From positions 7,421,501 to 7,485,500 of the forward strand of contig NC_066592.1 of assembly GCF_905475345.1 (NCBI RefSeq): a stretch of 64,000 nt of DNA. The letters run 5' to 3'. Origin of the DNA: Vespula vulgaris. Taxonomy: Eukaryota > Arthropoda > Insecta > Hymenoptera > Vespidae. Below the pieces are notes generated by a model. It made no database searches and was not told where the DNA came from. It worked only from the letters and a program-made list of their open reading frames with translations. The position numbers and the translations under genes are program-made. Numbering within the stretch: position 1 is the first letter of the stretch; every line of letters begins with the position of its first letter. This document shows positions 26,181 to 38,521 of this stretch, piece after piece.

Positions 26181-27590
26181 TCGAAAAATGACAATTATAA
26201 TATCCTAGTCATTCAGTTTCCTGAATGATAACAATCTTTTGATATCCCAACGAATTATAGTATTTAGTTTTTTCAAAATATTTTATTTGATTTTTATAGT
26301 CTTGAAATATTTTGTATCTTACTTTCTCAACATATACATTCTTCAACTTTATAATGGAATAATAAACATTTATGTAGAAAAGTAGCTGCATATTACAAAT
26401 TTACAATACTATTTAATTTTTTTTACTTTTCTTGTAACATTGTAGTTACTCTATTATTATACTTTTTGCTTCTTAATAATGACAGTAATTACAATCTTTA
26501 ATTTTATAAATATGTAACATATTGTTTAATCGTACTTGAATATATGTTGAGAAAGTAACATTCTCGTTTCTGCATTTTTTTTTAGTACAAGGGAATGATT
26601 TTTTTTGTTATAATAATGAAAAGTATATAGTGAAATTTTATACACTGAATTTATAATAGTGAAATTTTCAAATTTTTTATATATTTCTTATATCGCAAAT
26701 GTCATTAGTAATTTTTCTATAATCTAATTAATCTTTTTAATATAATTATTTCTCAGAATATTTCAGTCGATTTAAAAAGGTCTAAAATTCAAACGTGCTC
26801 AATTGAATATTGATGTTAAAATAATATCTACCTTAAAGATATAATGAAGATTCAGATATTGTTATAAATATTTTATAATAATATCTGTAGTTCAGATTGA
26901 TTTCCTTTTAAAAACTTTAACTAATTTTGTAACATATTATAGTACTTGCAGTTTTTTTTTTTTTTTTTTTTACATAGACCAATCAATCATTCGAACTATA
27001 TGCGATTTTAAATAGAATTGATGGCCTGTAAAGTTGCTACTATGCATTAGCATATTTAAAAGTAGTCTTCAAAATATAATATCTGAAATATTATAATATT
27101 TGGTTACCAATATAAGATTGTATAACATAATTACTATATATAATCATAGTATAAGTAATTGCGTAGTCATTTACTCTTTTACAAGAGCGATACACCGAAA
27201 TTATTAAAAATCTACATTCTTTTTTATTTTTTTCTAATCTTTTCTTTCTTTTTTTTTCCTATTTTTTGTATATCCTCATTTTAATTTCTTTTTTAGAAAA
27301 GCTCATTTTTATTTTTCATTTTTATTTTTTAATCTTTTTTAATTTTCTTATCTTATTTTCTAATCTTTTTTTTTTTTATTTTCTTATCTTCTTATTCTTT
27401 TTCTTATATATTTCTGATTTTTCTTTTGAATTTTTTTTCTTTTATATATTTTTGTTAATTTTTTAATCTTTCAGATATCATGTAATATTATCTCGACAGT
27501 AACCACTAAGTCACAAGAAAAATTCTTATAACAATTAAGTTTAAACTAAAATGTACATACATGCTTTCTGTATAAGTGACATATTACAGG
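26181..27590. other. AT-rich intergenic, no gene seen
   Basis: The sequence is very AT-rich, with a run of about 23 T near 26950 and a T-rich stretch of TTTTTATTTT type at 27215-27470. The overlapping open frames are Phe-rich low complexity. Nothing else is recognised. Confidence 0.7.
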
Positions 27591-27699
27591 GCCGACAATG
27601 CAGATCGAATTAATGCATTTATGGCATCGAAAAAGTTAAAAATGTGAAAAATACTAAAAAGTAACAACGAACACAAGTTAAAAAGAAAACGACTGTCGA

Positions 27700-28525
27700 A
27701 AAAAATTCTATCTTCAATGAGCTGGAAGTCTCTGATGAACTATAAAAAAATATCTGTAAGAGAAAAAGGTTTGTTAGTAGATAAACCCAATGGATTAGAT
27801 GTTACGCAACTAATTCATATAGTTTGATACAAACCTTTTAAAATGAAAAAATAGGCTGTTTTGCTGGAACTCTGGATCATCCCAAGGCCTGTTTAAAGAT
27901 GTTGGTCAATGGAAAATCATCGCCTCTAATCGCGTACAGGAAAAATCGCAAGATCAAAGAAGACAGAAAATTGCAAACGCCATAAGTAGATTCTGTTCTC
28001 ATTCTTCGATAGTAGATGTATTCACCAACTGCGATACCGCAAACGAATGTACTTCTAGAAGATTCTCCAGAGCCATACTCCATGAACGCTCCTCTAAGTT
28101 TCTCTTTCTGTGTAGGATCATCTTAATGATCAGCTGCTAAAAGTTTGACTATGAAGGTATAAACCAAGATGACGCCAAATGAAGAAGACCTCTTCCAAAA
28201 TTAGTAGACTGCCGATGTCATAGTAATTCGACCAATCCCATCCTCTAGTCGATCGGGCATTGGGACACCATCGATGTTTTCAAGAATCCTTTTACTAGAT
28301 TTATTTTGAGTTTTAACGAGTATTGATGTCCTGAGAAAATCGCGATCGACTATCTTCCAATAATCTTCATTCGCAGTCTTATTTTTTTTTTTACAAACGT
28401 ATATGGCCTCTAAAAATAGCTGATTAACAAATGTGGAGAGTACGAAACATAACTCACGTATAACGAAGCTCTCAATCAGGTGCATCCAAATCATGACCCT
28501 ATAATATTTATCAAAAAACATTACC
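27700..28525. pseudogene. Broken coding-like segment of unknown origin
   Basis: This stretch has higher G+C than its surroundings and shows two minus-strand open segments, about 28521-28201 and 28083-27877, separated by stops and a frame change. The first contains the phrase IDGVPMPDRLEDGIGRI. Plus-strand frames are also broken (for example GLLVDKPNGLDV near 27765, followed by stops). This looks like a decayed gene or retrocopy, but I do not recognise the parent and cannot be sure of the strand. Confidence 0.25.
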
Positions 28526-28589
28526 GGAAATATCGAATTTCTTGTGTTTCTAACTAATCTTCATAAATGACATAAATCAATATATAATT

Positions 28590-28680
28590 TAAATAATCTT
28601 CATAATCTTCATAATCTTCGTAATCTTCTTAATCATTATCTTCATAAATCAACATAATCTCTTCATAATCTTCAGAAATA
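28590..28680. repeat. Short imperfect ATAATCTTC repeats
   Basis: Roughly nine-base units of ATAATCTTC/GTAATCTTC are repeated with interruptions. Confidence 0.7.
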
Positions 28681-28785
28681 TATGTCAGCTGCTTTTATAA
28701 AGTAAATATATGTTCCTTCATATTTGATATTTTCATTAATATAAACTTCATGGATTATTGCTACTTTTGATAGTGTACTCTTGTT

Positions 28786-28995
28786 GTTTTTCTTCCAGCA
28801 TTGAACCCTTCAACTTCTCAATACTTTTCTATACTGATGAAGTGCTATACTGTGATTTTTGTATTTTTCTTCCTGTATTAAACTTTTGATAGCACTTTTC
28901 AATATTGATTAAGTGTTACAATGACTTTTGTATTTTTCTTCCTGTATTGAATTTTTATAATATTTCGTAATATTGATGAAGTGCTATGATTTTTA
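28786..28995. repeat. Three diverged ~70-bp tandem copies
   Basis: Each copy starts with TTTTTCTTCC plus TGTATTGAA-like sequence and ends with an ATTGATGAAGTGCTA-like stretch followed by GATTTTTGTA. Copies begin near 28788, 28864 and 28933. No coding potential was seen. Confidence 0.7.
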
Positions 28996-31900
28996 ATCAA
29001 GTGGATGTTATATCTAAATTGGTTGCAAGTTAATATTTGTTGCTTTTACACAAATTATAAAACATGATCTAGGAGAAAAATTACCAATTCTACCTTTTAC
29101 AGTATGTCAAATAAAATGATTTTTGTTGAAGAAATACCTCAGTTTATACTGCTTTTAAAGAATCAGAGGAGAGAAGCGTTATCTTAGCATCATAGAAACA
29201 ATGAAATATTAGAAATTAGATATTTCCTTTACTATTTAGGGTAGTGCATTTGCCATCTCATGCATTTTCTTGATCCTAGAAGGACAACTCACAATGCTAG
29301 ACAATTTTTCTATATCGCACATAAGTGATGCTATCTGAAATGCCATTGAATCTTCAAATTATTAGTACCCCCCTCCCTCCCACCCCTTCCCTTCCCAAAA
29401 TTTCTAAATAATTTATTAAACTTTTCAATACACTGATATAGCAGTACAATAATTTTTTAAGCAAAGTAACCAATTATTGTACAATGTATAGTTTAGAATC
29501 AATGAAATGTTTTAAAAGCGCAATACACAGCATATCAGTCAATACAGCCATTAAAATTTAATGTCCTCTCTTTTTAATTAAAAAAATATAACTCACGAAA
29601 TTCACTCACCAAAGTTTGCTAGCATCAAAAGCCGTTTCTACAATATTTCTAACTTTTCCAGCCATAGAATTTAATATTAAGCATCATTCATTAAATTGTG
29701 TTGGTAGATTTGAATTGTCATACTGCATCAATTACCCTATATATATTTAAGACTGAACGTATATAGCTATCAAATTTAATATTTCACCCAAATTTAGCAA
29801 TATTGATACACATTATCTTGAGCTTGATGTATACTTTGTTATTAACGATATATATATTAACGAACGAATGCACTAATTTCACACAGCCTACACTCCAATA
29901 TTCCTCTTCCTATGTTTCAATATTATATAAGCCTCCTGTTTTAAATTACATCTTTGTAAATTGCCTGACTATAGCATAAGCAAATTAAAATTTCTATTTC
30001 ATAATAGCAAATCTGTAATAATATCATATCATTTTCATATTCTATACGTTTAACGAAAGCGATCAATAAATCATTGCAGCAAAAATAAAATTCATCACTT
30101 TATATACTTCTTCCATATCGCTTTTATCTAAAGAAATAATGTTATTTTTAATCTCAAGCATTTTCCTGTAAGAAAAATATTAATATATCCCGCAATACCT
30201 ACTATTTACCTGGGAAATATTTCTATCTGAAAATGATCTCTTATACTTGGTGATAATTGAATTTTTTATCTCAGAATATTTTACTCCAATATTGATGGGT
30301 CTTGTAAATTATATTACTATAGCTTGTTAAATAATAAAATTATTGCAATTGTACAAGCTATCTATTTTGGTATGAAATTGCCTTATCCTTCCTTAGATGG
30401 TGATGTAAAATTTAAATAATGAATGTTTTTTCTACATGATACATACGGATGGATGTTCTGTGCAGTATTATCTTCTGATGGAATAGTAGTTGTTGGATAT
30501 ATATGCGTTCAATGGATATGTTAACATCTGCATCCCATGAAGAAATTTTCCACCCATTAGCAGTTTCAAAGGATGCATTTTTCAAATAGCTATATTCTAA
30601 TCTTCCATTGGCTAGGTACAATGCGTTCTGAAGTAGACTACCGTGCTGCACATGCTTTGGCTGATATCACAAGAATACCTCGTGGGGAAATGTGCATAAT
30701 TCAGCATCTCTGTGGAAAGAAAATGCAAAATCTTTTTGCCCTCCCTTTCCTTTCCTAATATCCACATAAACCATCTACAAATCTAAATTATATATAAAAA
30801 AAAGACTGATCCAAGAATTGCATAAAATTTGTTTAGGTATATAATAAGTTTAAATACCTCGTTACATACATACTATTAAAAACTATGATATTCGAGAATA
30901 TAAATTCTTACAATATCCATTTCCTTAATATTTTGTTTAAAGTTATATTCAATTGATGAATAAATATTGTAGATGTGTTATCATATGATATCAGCGTGCA
31001 GTGCAGGAACCTGTTCTTTAAACTTTGGTGAGCAAGAAAAAAATCAAAAAATCATTGCTATATAATAAATGTGTTTTTCTACTTTTCTTTTAGTATGAAT
31101 TCAATAAATAGTATTCAATATTCTCTCTTGCTCAATAACATCTTGTCATATTGTAGAGATGTATCCGAATGAGTCTTCTCCATTTAGTTATTGCACGAAA
31201 CATACAGCAACATTCCTGTAGCTCAGAACAACATTTTGTTTTGCCCACCCTTATCACATAAACTCTTTCCAAACGATTAAATACGTAAGCTTAAATTATA
31301 GTAATAAATTTTTCAACATTGCACATCCGACTATGTACAAACATATGCATTATGTAAAGTTTGCTTACAAATACATGATCAGCAATTGTAATATGCCAGG
31401 ATCCAGTCGAAATCCAAAGCCATGTGCTTGTGATCTTTGGGTCTGATTAGTAGTAACTGGAATAAGAATGTGAATAATCTGGGATCTCCAACATACCTTT
31501 TCCCATTTAAGCCAGACATTGAGATTATACGAGCGTTATATACAATTCCAGCAATCTTCCAGAGCATTACAATTTTTGTATGAAAACTGTGAAAAACAGA
31601 ACAGTCCCAAAAGAAGCCTCACAACAGAATATACATCTTAAAACATATATTCATATTAATAAGCAAATTTCTTTCAAGCCAGCCAGCCTTTTTCCAATAT
31701 TCTTGATACTGTTTTGTATTCAAAAATCCAATGTATTTGCACTTATTAATTGTGACAATTTTCGATATTAGAATAATTTTCCTCAGGGCTTAAAACAAAA
31801 TTGCATTGATCAAACAACGTATAAAAACTTTCGATCATGTTCCAGCAACTTTTTCCATCCAAAGCAGTTCTCATCATTGCTAAATCCTATCTCCATTAGA

Positions 31901-33760
31901 GTGAAGAATGAAAAATCCACATAGTGGAATAGAACTTTGCAGTGAAAAAATTTCAACATACACCTGTCCCCTGTCCTTCTATTCATACATGTCAGTTTGT
32001 AATATCATCTAATACTTGTAAGGGATACCTTCTTTCTTCAATCAATTCTTGTTCTGTACATCTCAGTAAGATTGATTCTATTGACCATGCTTCCATTTAA
32101 TCTAGAAAACAGAACGCACAAATTCCATCCCTAATTTCATAAAAATATTGATATACAGGGTACCTTTATGCCATCTAGGGATAAGTTTCTTTCAGGATCA
32201 CATCGTATCTGTGAAAATAATTATTGCGCACACAGACCAAAAGAGCATAGAAAAATATAAAAACTTGTGCACCATTTGCTTTGTTAGTAGTACCCATAGC
32301 TATTCTTTGTTCATGAATCTGCATGAAATTGCTTTAACTACTCATATTTATCATCGATCATTTCTCTCATATTTCTTTGCTTTAATTACTGACATGCATT
32401 ACGAATCATCATACCTCAAAACTTATGCTAACCGAACATATTCGATCAGGTTGATTGGATACTGGCATAGTCGATTTTACATCATGTCAATGATCAGAGT
32501 AAACTGGTATTAGCAGCGCAAGCACTGGAGGGGTTTTTGAGAATCTTCCACGTTCAGTAGAAATGTTCCGAATCTGAAGAAACACGTTACAAGGGTCGTT
32601 GGCAATACGAAAGAGCTCACCAGACAGTGGTACGAGTTCTCTGCCTTGCAGTGAACCTTGTGCATCGCGCGCTGAAGGTTTTGAGAAGACTCGCGCGACT
32701 TGGATGTGTGCCGAAGGTGCGAAGATATGATGCGTATGTGCGTTATGCCACCACACATTTCGACCAAAGTGCGCCTTACACGACCTTCTAAAAACAAAGA
32801 CTAACCCCTCTCCCTTTCGATACAAATCTTAACGTCTCACCGCACCTCATTTTTACAGGTTATAGATAGGCCAACGTCACAGCCGATAACCAATTGCTTC
32901 GACATTCGTCTATCGTTCTCTCGCTCAAAGATTTCTAGGATGAATGCCATACTGAAAAGGATTTATAGTATTAATACGATGTATGATACCGGCAGATTAT
33001 GAAGAAAATCATTTTTTTTTCAAAGATATTTATTTTCACGATACTCTTGCAACTCATCTTGTCATCTATAAGATAATGTATAATGTACAAAATTCAATGT
33101 GAATTAACATTTTCGTCAATATATATATATATATATATCTATATCAAAAATCCACGCCATTAATCTACAATTTGAGATCCTTGTATCTTATATAACATCC
33201 TTATAATAAAATATTAAATGCCACAATCTAATATCACATTTGAGAATATTACAAAAATCATATAGATTCATGAATTACTGCTCAAAAGTCATTCCAGTGA
33301 TGCTACAAATCTATTCTGAAATTATTAGAGCACATTCTCTATAATCTAATTAACTATAAACTTCCATAAAATATTTTTTCTCTTTGAAAAGTTCCAATTT
33401 CCAAAGATAATAAAATATTTTGGCTCGATACAGTTTACAAACCAAACTGATGGCAGGTACTAGGACCAGTGTGTGGGGTATCTTGACTTCTTAGATGTAT
33501 GCCCAGTGTCCATGGACAGCCTCTCCATGACCACCCGTCCCATAGCCACCTCAAACGGTGAGACTGCAAGTAAAAAATTTCTAGATATACACCAGGGTAA
33601 TGATGTAACTTCTAGATGCCGTAGTACACGAGTTGGTACTGCAAAGTCCTTCAGTTCCATCCAAATGATGAAATCTTGGTACAAAGTTTAATCGTGGACG
33701 TTGGATTATTTGGCGAGAGCCAAATACTATTTTCAGGCCCATTCATCTGTTTACGCAATT
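28996..33760. other. No supported gene; scattered G+C-richer islands
   Basis: Most of this stretch is AT-rich and full of stops. Short islands of higher G+C at about 30450-30740, 31380-31570, 32510-32830 and 33455-33690 resemble exon-sized blocks but give no recognisable protein on either strand. They may be exons of a long non-coding RNA, for example one driven from the promoter near 34600, or old transposon remains. A C-rich CCCTCCCTCCCACCCC run lies near 29368. Confidence 0.4.
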
Positions 33761-33763
33761 TCA

Positions 33764-34147
33764 TCGTTGCAGTGGAGCTTTGATTTCAGAAAGTTTCAAC
33801 ATAAAATCATTTAAGCTGCTCAATTCCTGACATACTGGTTCATGCCATAGATTACTTTCTTGATATATTTCGGAATACTCCAGGCTTTCGCAATTATGAT
33901 CATCAGATCGTGAATTTTGCAAAAATTTTGGTTTAAGTTTCCGCCATTGTGAAATCCTTGAAAGCTGTTTTCTTCGTAGTTCGTATTCAGCTTTATAAAG
34001 AGCGTATGACAAAACAGCTTCTATGCGTAAATTGCGTTTTCGATTTCGGCGGCACATTAATTTCTTGCAACGTACTTTCTTTATCCAATTAGATAATTGC
34101 TCAGTCTTACTTGGTTGGTCTACGTCGATTTCTCGAGGTCTTAACAT
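33764..34147 (-). CDS. Hypothetical basic protein of about 127 residues
   Basis: The open frame starts at the first ATG after an in-frame stop (MLRPREIDVDQPSK) and ends with TGA. The middle is very basic and Cys-containing (KKVRCKK, CRRNRKRNLR at about residues 23-42), suggesting nuclear localisation or nucleic-acid binding, followed by a helical, charged stretch (AEYELRRKQL). The C-terminus is acidic-polar. A TATA box and Inr match lie about 430 bases upstream on the same strand. The stop codon overlaps the ATG of a second small frame (ATGA) reading MKLRKQMNGPENSIW for about 37 codons. I do not recognise the protein. It may be a real gene, a small ORF on a non-coding RNA, or chance. Confidence 0.35.
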
Positions 34148-34567
34148 CTCGTTCCGAATCAACGTTCCAGATTATTGCGACAAAATAAAATCCAGATGTT
34201 GGGCCTCTGCTTACTCTGCTTGTGAAGTTACGACGAGGTCCATAACACAGGAAACAATTATGTAATTTCTTCAGCTTCTTCCTTCGAATCTTTTCTCGAA
34301 CATCGTGCTCGTATCTTGAGGCACTAACTTACAAATACCAGTGTTGCCAACGTCGCGAAAATAAAATTCTTTCCGCGTAACACCTAACAATCTTAATAAT
34401 TAATGAAAACACCAACCTGTATCTGGCTCGTGTTTCCTGACGATCCGAGCAGAATTGCGGATTGCAAAAATAAATTAAAAATAAGAGTAACCCCGATTTG
34501 TAACAAAACTAATTAAAATACTATGCAAGAGCCAAACACGACCTTCTCCGCTTGAGGTTGACTTAGG

Positions 34568-34605
34568 AACTGATTCGCCCGGACGACTGGGTGGGGTCTT
34601 ATATA
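34568..34605 (-). promoter_or_regulatory. TATA box plus initiator, minus strand
   Basis: On the minus strand TATATAAG lies at 34605-34598 inside a GGGG...CCCC frame. About 30 bases downstream is TCAGTT at 34573-34568, a match to the arthropod initiator. The surroundings are locally G+C-rich. This would drive transcription toward the small basic-protein frame. Confidence 0.5.
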
Positions 34606-34611
34606 CCCCTC

Positions 34612-35121
34612 CATACGCCACTATGTAGTGTCCTTACGCGCAATCGATAGAAAGTAGTTCCGTAAATATTGTTTTAAATTTATTATTATGATACAGTTTA
34701 TTCGTCAAAAACCATTTTATTAATTTCTATGATGTTTATAAATAATAATGGTAATTATTTGTGCTCATTGTATTATGTTCTTTTGAATAATTAATATACG
34801 AAAGAAAACGTTTGTTGGCGTAGGAATTGTAATGCGGTCGTTGGCTTGTACCTCCCCTACCACTTTTCTACCATCGTCAAACGATAGCTACATCTGATGC
34901 AGCCATCTTGCTGCGGATAAATCCCAGAGTTGCCAAATTTCTTGGCGTCTTCTTTTTGATGGCGTATTTCACATTTTTATAGAATCAATATTTTCAATAT
35001 TTACTTGTTCTTTGTTATATCTCCTTTAGTTTATAATTGTTTTTATATACATATATACACTCATTTATTTGTATCTTTCTTTTAAAATATCTATTGTTCT
35101 ATTGTTCCTACTGTTTCTCTC

Positions 35122-35182
<61 letters not shown>

Positions 35183-36105
35183 GTAAGAGTATACATATAT
35201 CTGTAATCTTAAAATGGAAAGTTTATATAGAAATTACACACTGTATAATATAATTCAGACTTTGAAGAAATTTCAAAGAAAGAAAAAAATTACAATTTCA
35301 TAGAAATATAATTTTTAAGCAAGAGAAAAACTGAGCTATTGAATATTTAACTGAGCTATACTTTATATTAAAATATTTTATAAATATAAGAAAAATATCA
35401 TAAAATATTTCAATAATAAAGCCACAAAGCATATTTAGGTAATATAATATAATATAATGAAATGCTTGAATATTTGTGGGTCACATAGTCGAGAAATCTG
35501 GCAACAGAGCTTACGGAGAATTTCCTTCCCTAACATACCAAACCATAGAATGACATCCATTGTATTGAAACTTTCTTTTCCTTGAATACGATAGAAATAT
35601 TTTGTTCTTCAACTAAAATTAAACTAAAATAAAACGCGTTGTATGCTATTATATTATATGTACATATATACACACACACATATATATATACATATATACA
35701 TAAAAATATATCGATCTTTTAATAATTTTAATATAATCGAAAATATATGACTTATAAAAGCATTATGACGTCACGAATGACGCATTTTCGTGGTAAATAA
35801 AAAGAAATCTAAAGCTTATAAAGTATTGACGTAGCATGGTTCATAATGAATTATTTACAGATTTCTTTGGCTAAGAATAAATACACGAGAAAATTCATAT
35901 AATTTTGTAAACTAAATAGAAATATTCCTCTGTAATTCATTAATAACAATGTCATATTTATATACATGAATACGTGCATATATTATTGAAATATCACGTT
36001 CATTTCAAGAAAGAACATTCGTGAATATTCGTTTACTATATAGGAACAGTAAACGAAATACGTGCGTACGTGCGTGCGTGCGTGCGCGCGCGCGCGCGCG
36101 TGTGT

Positions 36106-36147
<42 letters not shown>

Positions 36148-38521
36148 CATATGTACATACACAGTATATGATTCGAAGCTAGTAATATAATCGGAAAGAA
36201 GGTGATTATACACATATAAAAGAATCAATCGAAAATATAGAAAAAATATTAGATTATTATTATTATTATATTAAAGAATATTAAATACGAGATTTTATTT
36301 TCGAGAAAATTGAGATTGAAAATCCACTGAATGCGTATGCATTCATTATGGCTAATAATAAAATATGATTCACCGAGCGACGTATAATGTCATCATCGTG
36401 ATAGATCAACGAAAATTGATTGTACTAATATAAATAACATCGGAAGAAATCATAGACCATTGTTTACGAACACTATAGACATTATCTTTGTCTTTTAATT
36501 AACCATACTTGTAATTATTATATGTGTATGTATGTAAACAGTAATTCCTTTAAGAACATATAAATAATTTTTATTCAGAAACTTTCATGATAAAAAATTA
36601 TTTTCATTTATGTTATTATAAAAGTACTCTTTTGAAAATGACGATTCGATCAATAACGATTGCACCATTCTCTTTGCATTGTAGAAAGCATGCGCATTAT
36701 TTAGAAAAGTAGAGGCTATGAAATTATCGATTTATGTATTTGTGTATATAAAGATGTATCTGTATGTGTACGTTTTGTAAAATAGGTATGTAGAAGATAA
36801 ATAAATAAGATATATCGTATATAATACGTAGCATCATAGTCATATATTTTCTATGGTAAATTCACTAAACAAAAATTGGTTATAAAAAACCTTCATTCGA
36901 TATTTATATATAACCTTTTAGTGCAATCGAAAAGAATGTTAATTTGAACTTGTAATACAAATCAATATTTTATAGAAAATAAAATATTTAAATTATTAAT
37001 AGTTCATTTCAAACATAATCAAAAAATAAAATAAGAATAAAAAAATTTATTAAGGAATCACGATAGTTACCATTGTGTGAATTTCGTTTAATAATAGAAT
37101 ACATTTTACTTGAATTTCATTATTAATATTGAATTAATATATTAAATTAAATATTGAATTCCACAATAAATTCCATAATATTGTTCACAGGATATTCTAA
37201 CATTTCAAAAATTAACTTAATTAATACTTTCTATAACAAATAAGTCAAAGAATAGAAAAATAAGTAATTAACAAAATAAATTTGTATTCAACTAAAATGA
37301 AATATAACAATCATTCATCAAAAATCAATACTTTCAATACATTATTTTAAAAAAATCAATACAAATAATTAAACAAAACAAACAAAACAAACAAATCAAT
37401 ATAGATGCTTAAAAATCACTGTACTGACAAAATCAATAAGAATGGTCATTCTAATAATACATTATTCTAATAATCAAAGTCCAAGTAACATTTCTTCTTT
37501 GTACCTTGAACTTTTACTTTGGAAAAACTATATTTTTCGTAGGTTAAGAACGGTAAAAATAACTCTCATAAAATTAAAATGTTAGGTAAAATAACATTTC
37601 TTATTTGGAAAATGACTAAAACTGTTTTTTATGGCTTACTTTTATAGCTATTTTAGTTAACCTCAATTTCTCCATATAACCTTAATCCCTCCATATAACG
37701 GTAAAAGAGACCCTTGCAGGTAGAATTACTATAGGTATCCTTCCTATAAAGTTACAACGACTTGGTGCAGGTACCTGACCGATTATGCTTTGTTTATTGT
37801 TCAACGTACACATACAGATACGCGTACGTTAAAAGTTTAAATATTTGAACAGTATATCGATTTACACTATAATGCTTCTATTTTTTTAGTTTTCGTTTTT
37901 ATATGGAAATAGAAAATAAATCTTTCTTTATTTCTTTCATAGATAGTTATTTAAAATGTTTATTTTTTGCTAATTTTATTAATAAAATTTTAATATTAAT
38001 CATTTGCTTATAGAATTTCTTTTTCTTCAAAAAACTGAAATGTAATATAATGTGATATATAAAATAATGTAATATATAAAAATATTTTTTATATATTATT
38101 TTTTACAAAGATATTAGTACATTATATATTTGTGCTGTTTACAAGGATTATATACAATATGTTTATATTAAATTCTTTTAATTCAATATAAATTATGTTT
38201 TTTGGTATTATTATATGGCATACAAATATAGAAATGTAATATTATAAATATGTATATTTATTATGTAAATTGATATATTTTTTATATTTAACATTTCAAC
38301 AGTAACAAACTATACTATATATTTAATAACAATTGAAATATAAATTTCTGAAAACAAGAGAATAATATATGTATTTAACTAATATAGAAATATATGAATT
38401 TGAAAATTTCTTGATATTTTGAATTTTTTAATATTTAGAATTTCTTAATATTTTAAATTATTGAAAAAGTATAAAAAATCTATATATCATTTTCGAATAC
38501 ATTGTTTAATATTCAGTTTTA
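34612..38521. other. Intergenic, AT-rich with microsatellites, no gene
   Basis: A moderately G+C-rich patch at 34815-34960 contains a CAGCCATCTTGCTG element and may be a promoter for a transcript I cannot define. (CT)n repeats lie at 35119-35175 and an alternating purine-pyrimidine tract at 36058-36147. The rest, especially 36900-38500, is extremely AT-rich with stops in all frames. Confidence 0.6.
36058..36147. repeat. 90-bp perfect alternating purine-pyrimidine tract (CG)n(TG)n
   Basis: Every step from 36058 to 36147 alternates purine and pyrimidine. It starts with TGCG repeats, passes through a (CG)n core of about 16 bases and ends in a (TG)n run. Such tracts favour left-handed Z-DNA. Confidence 0.9.

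Noticed and set aside
27740..27930. Possible TruB/dyskerin-like remnant (GLLVDKPNGLDV, then AGTLD)
   Set aside because: The phrases resemble pseudouridine synthase motifs, but the frame shifts and stops between them and the rest do not match; the similarity may be chance.
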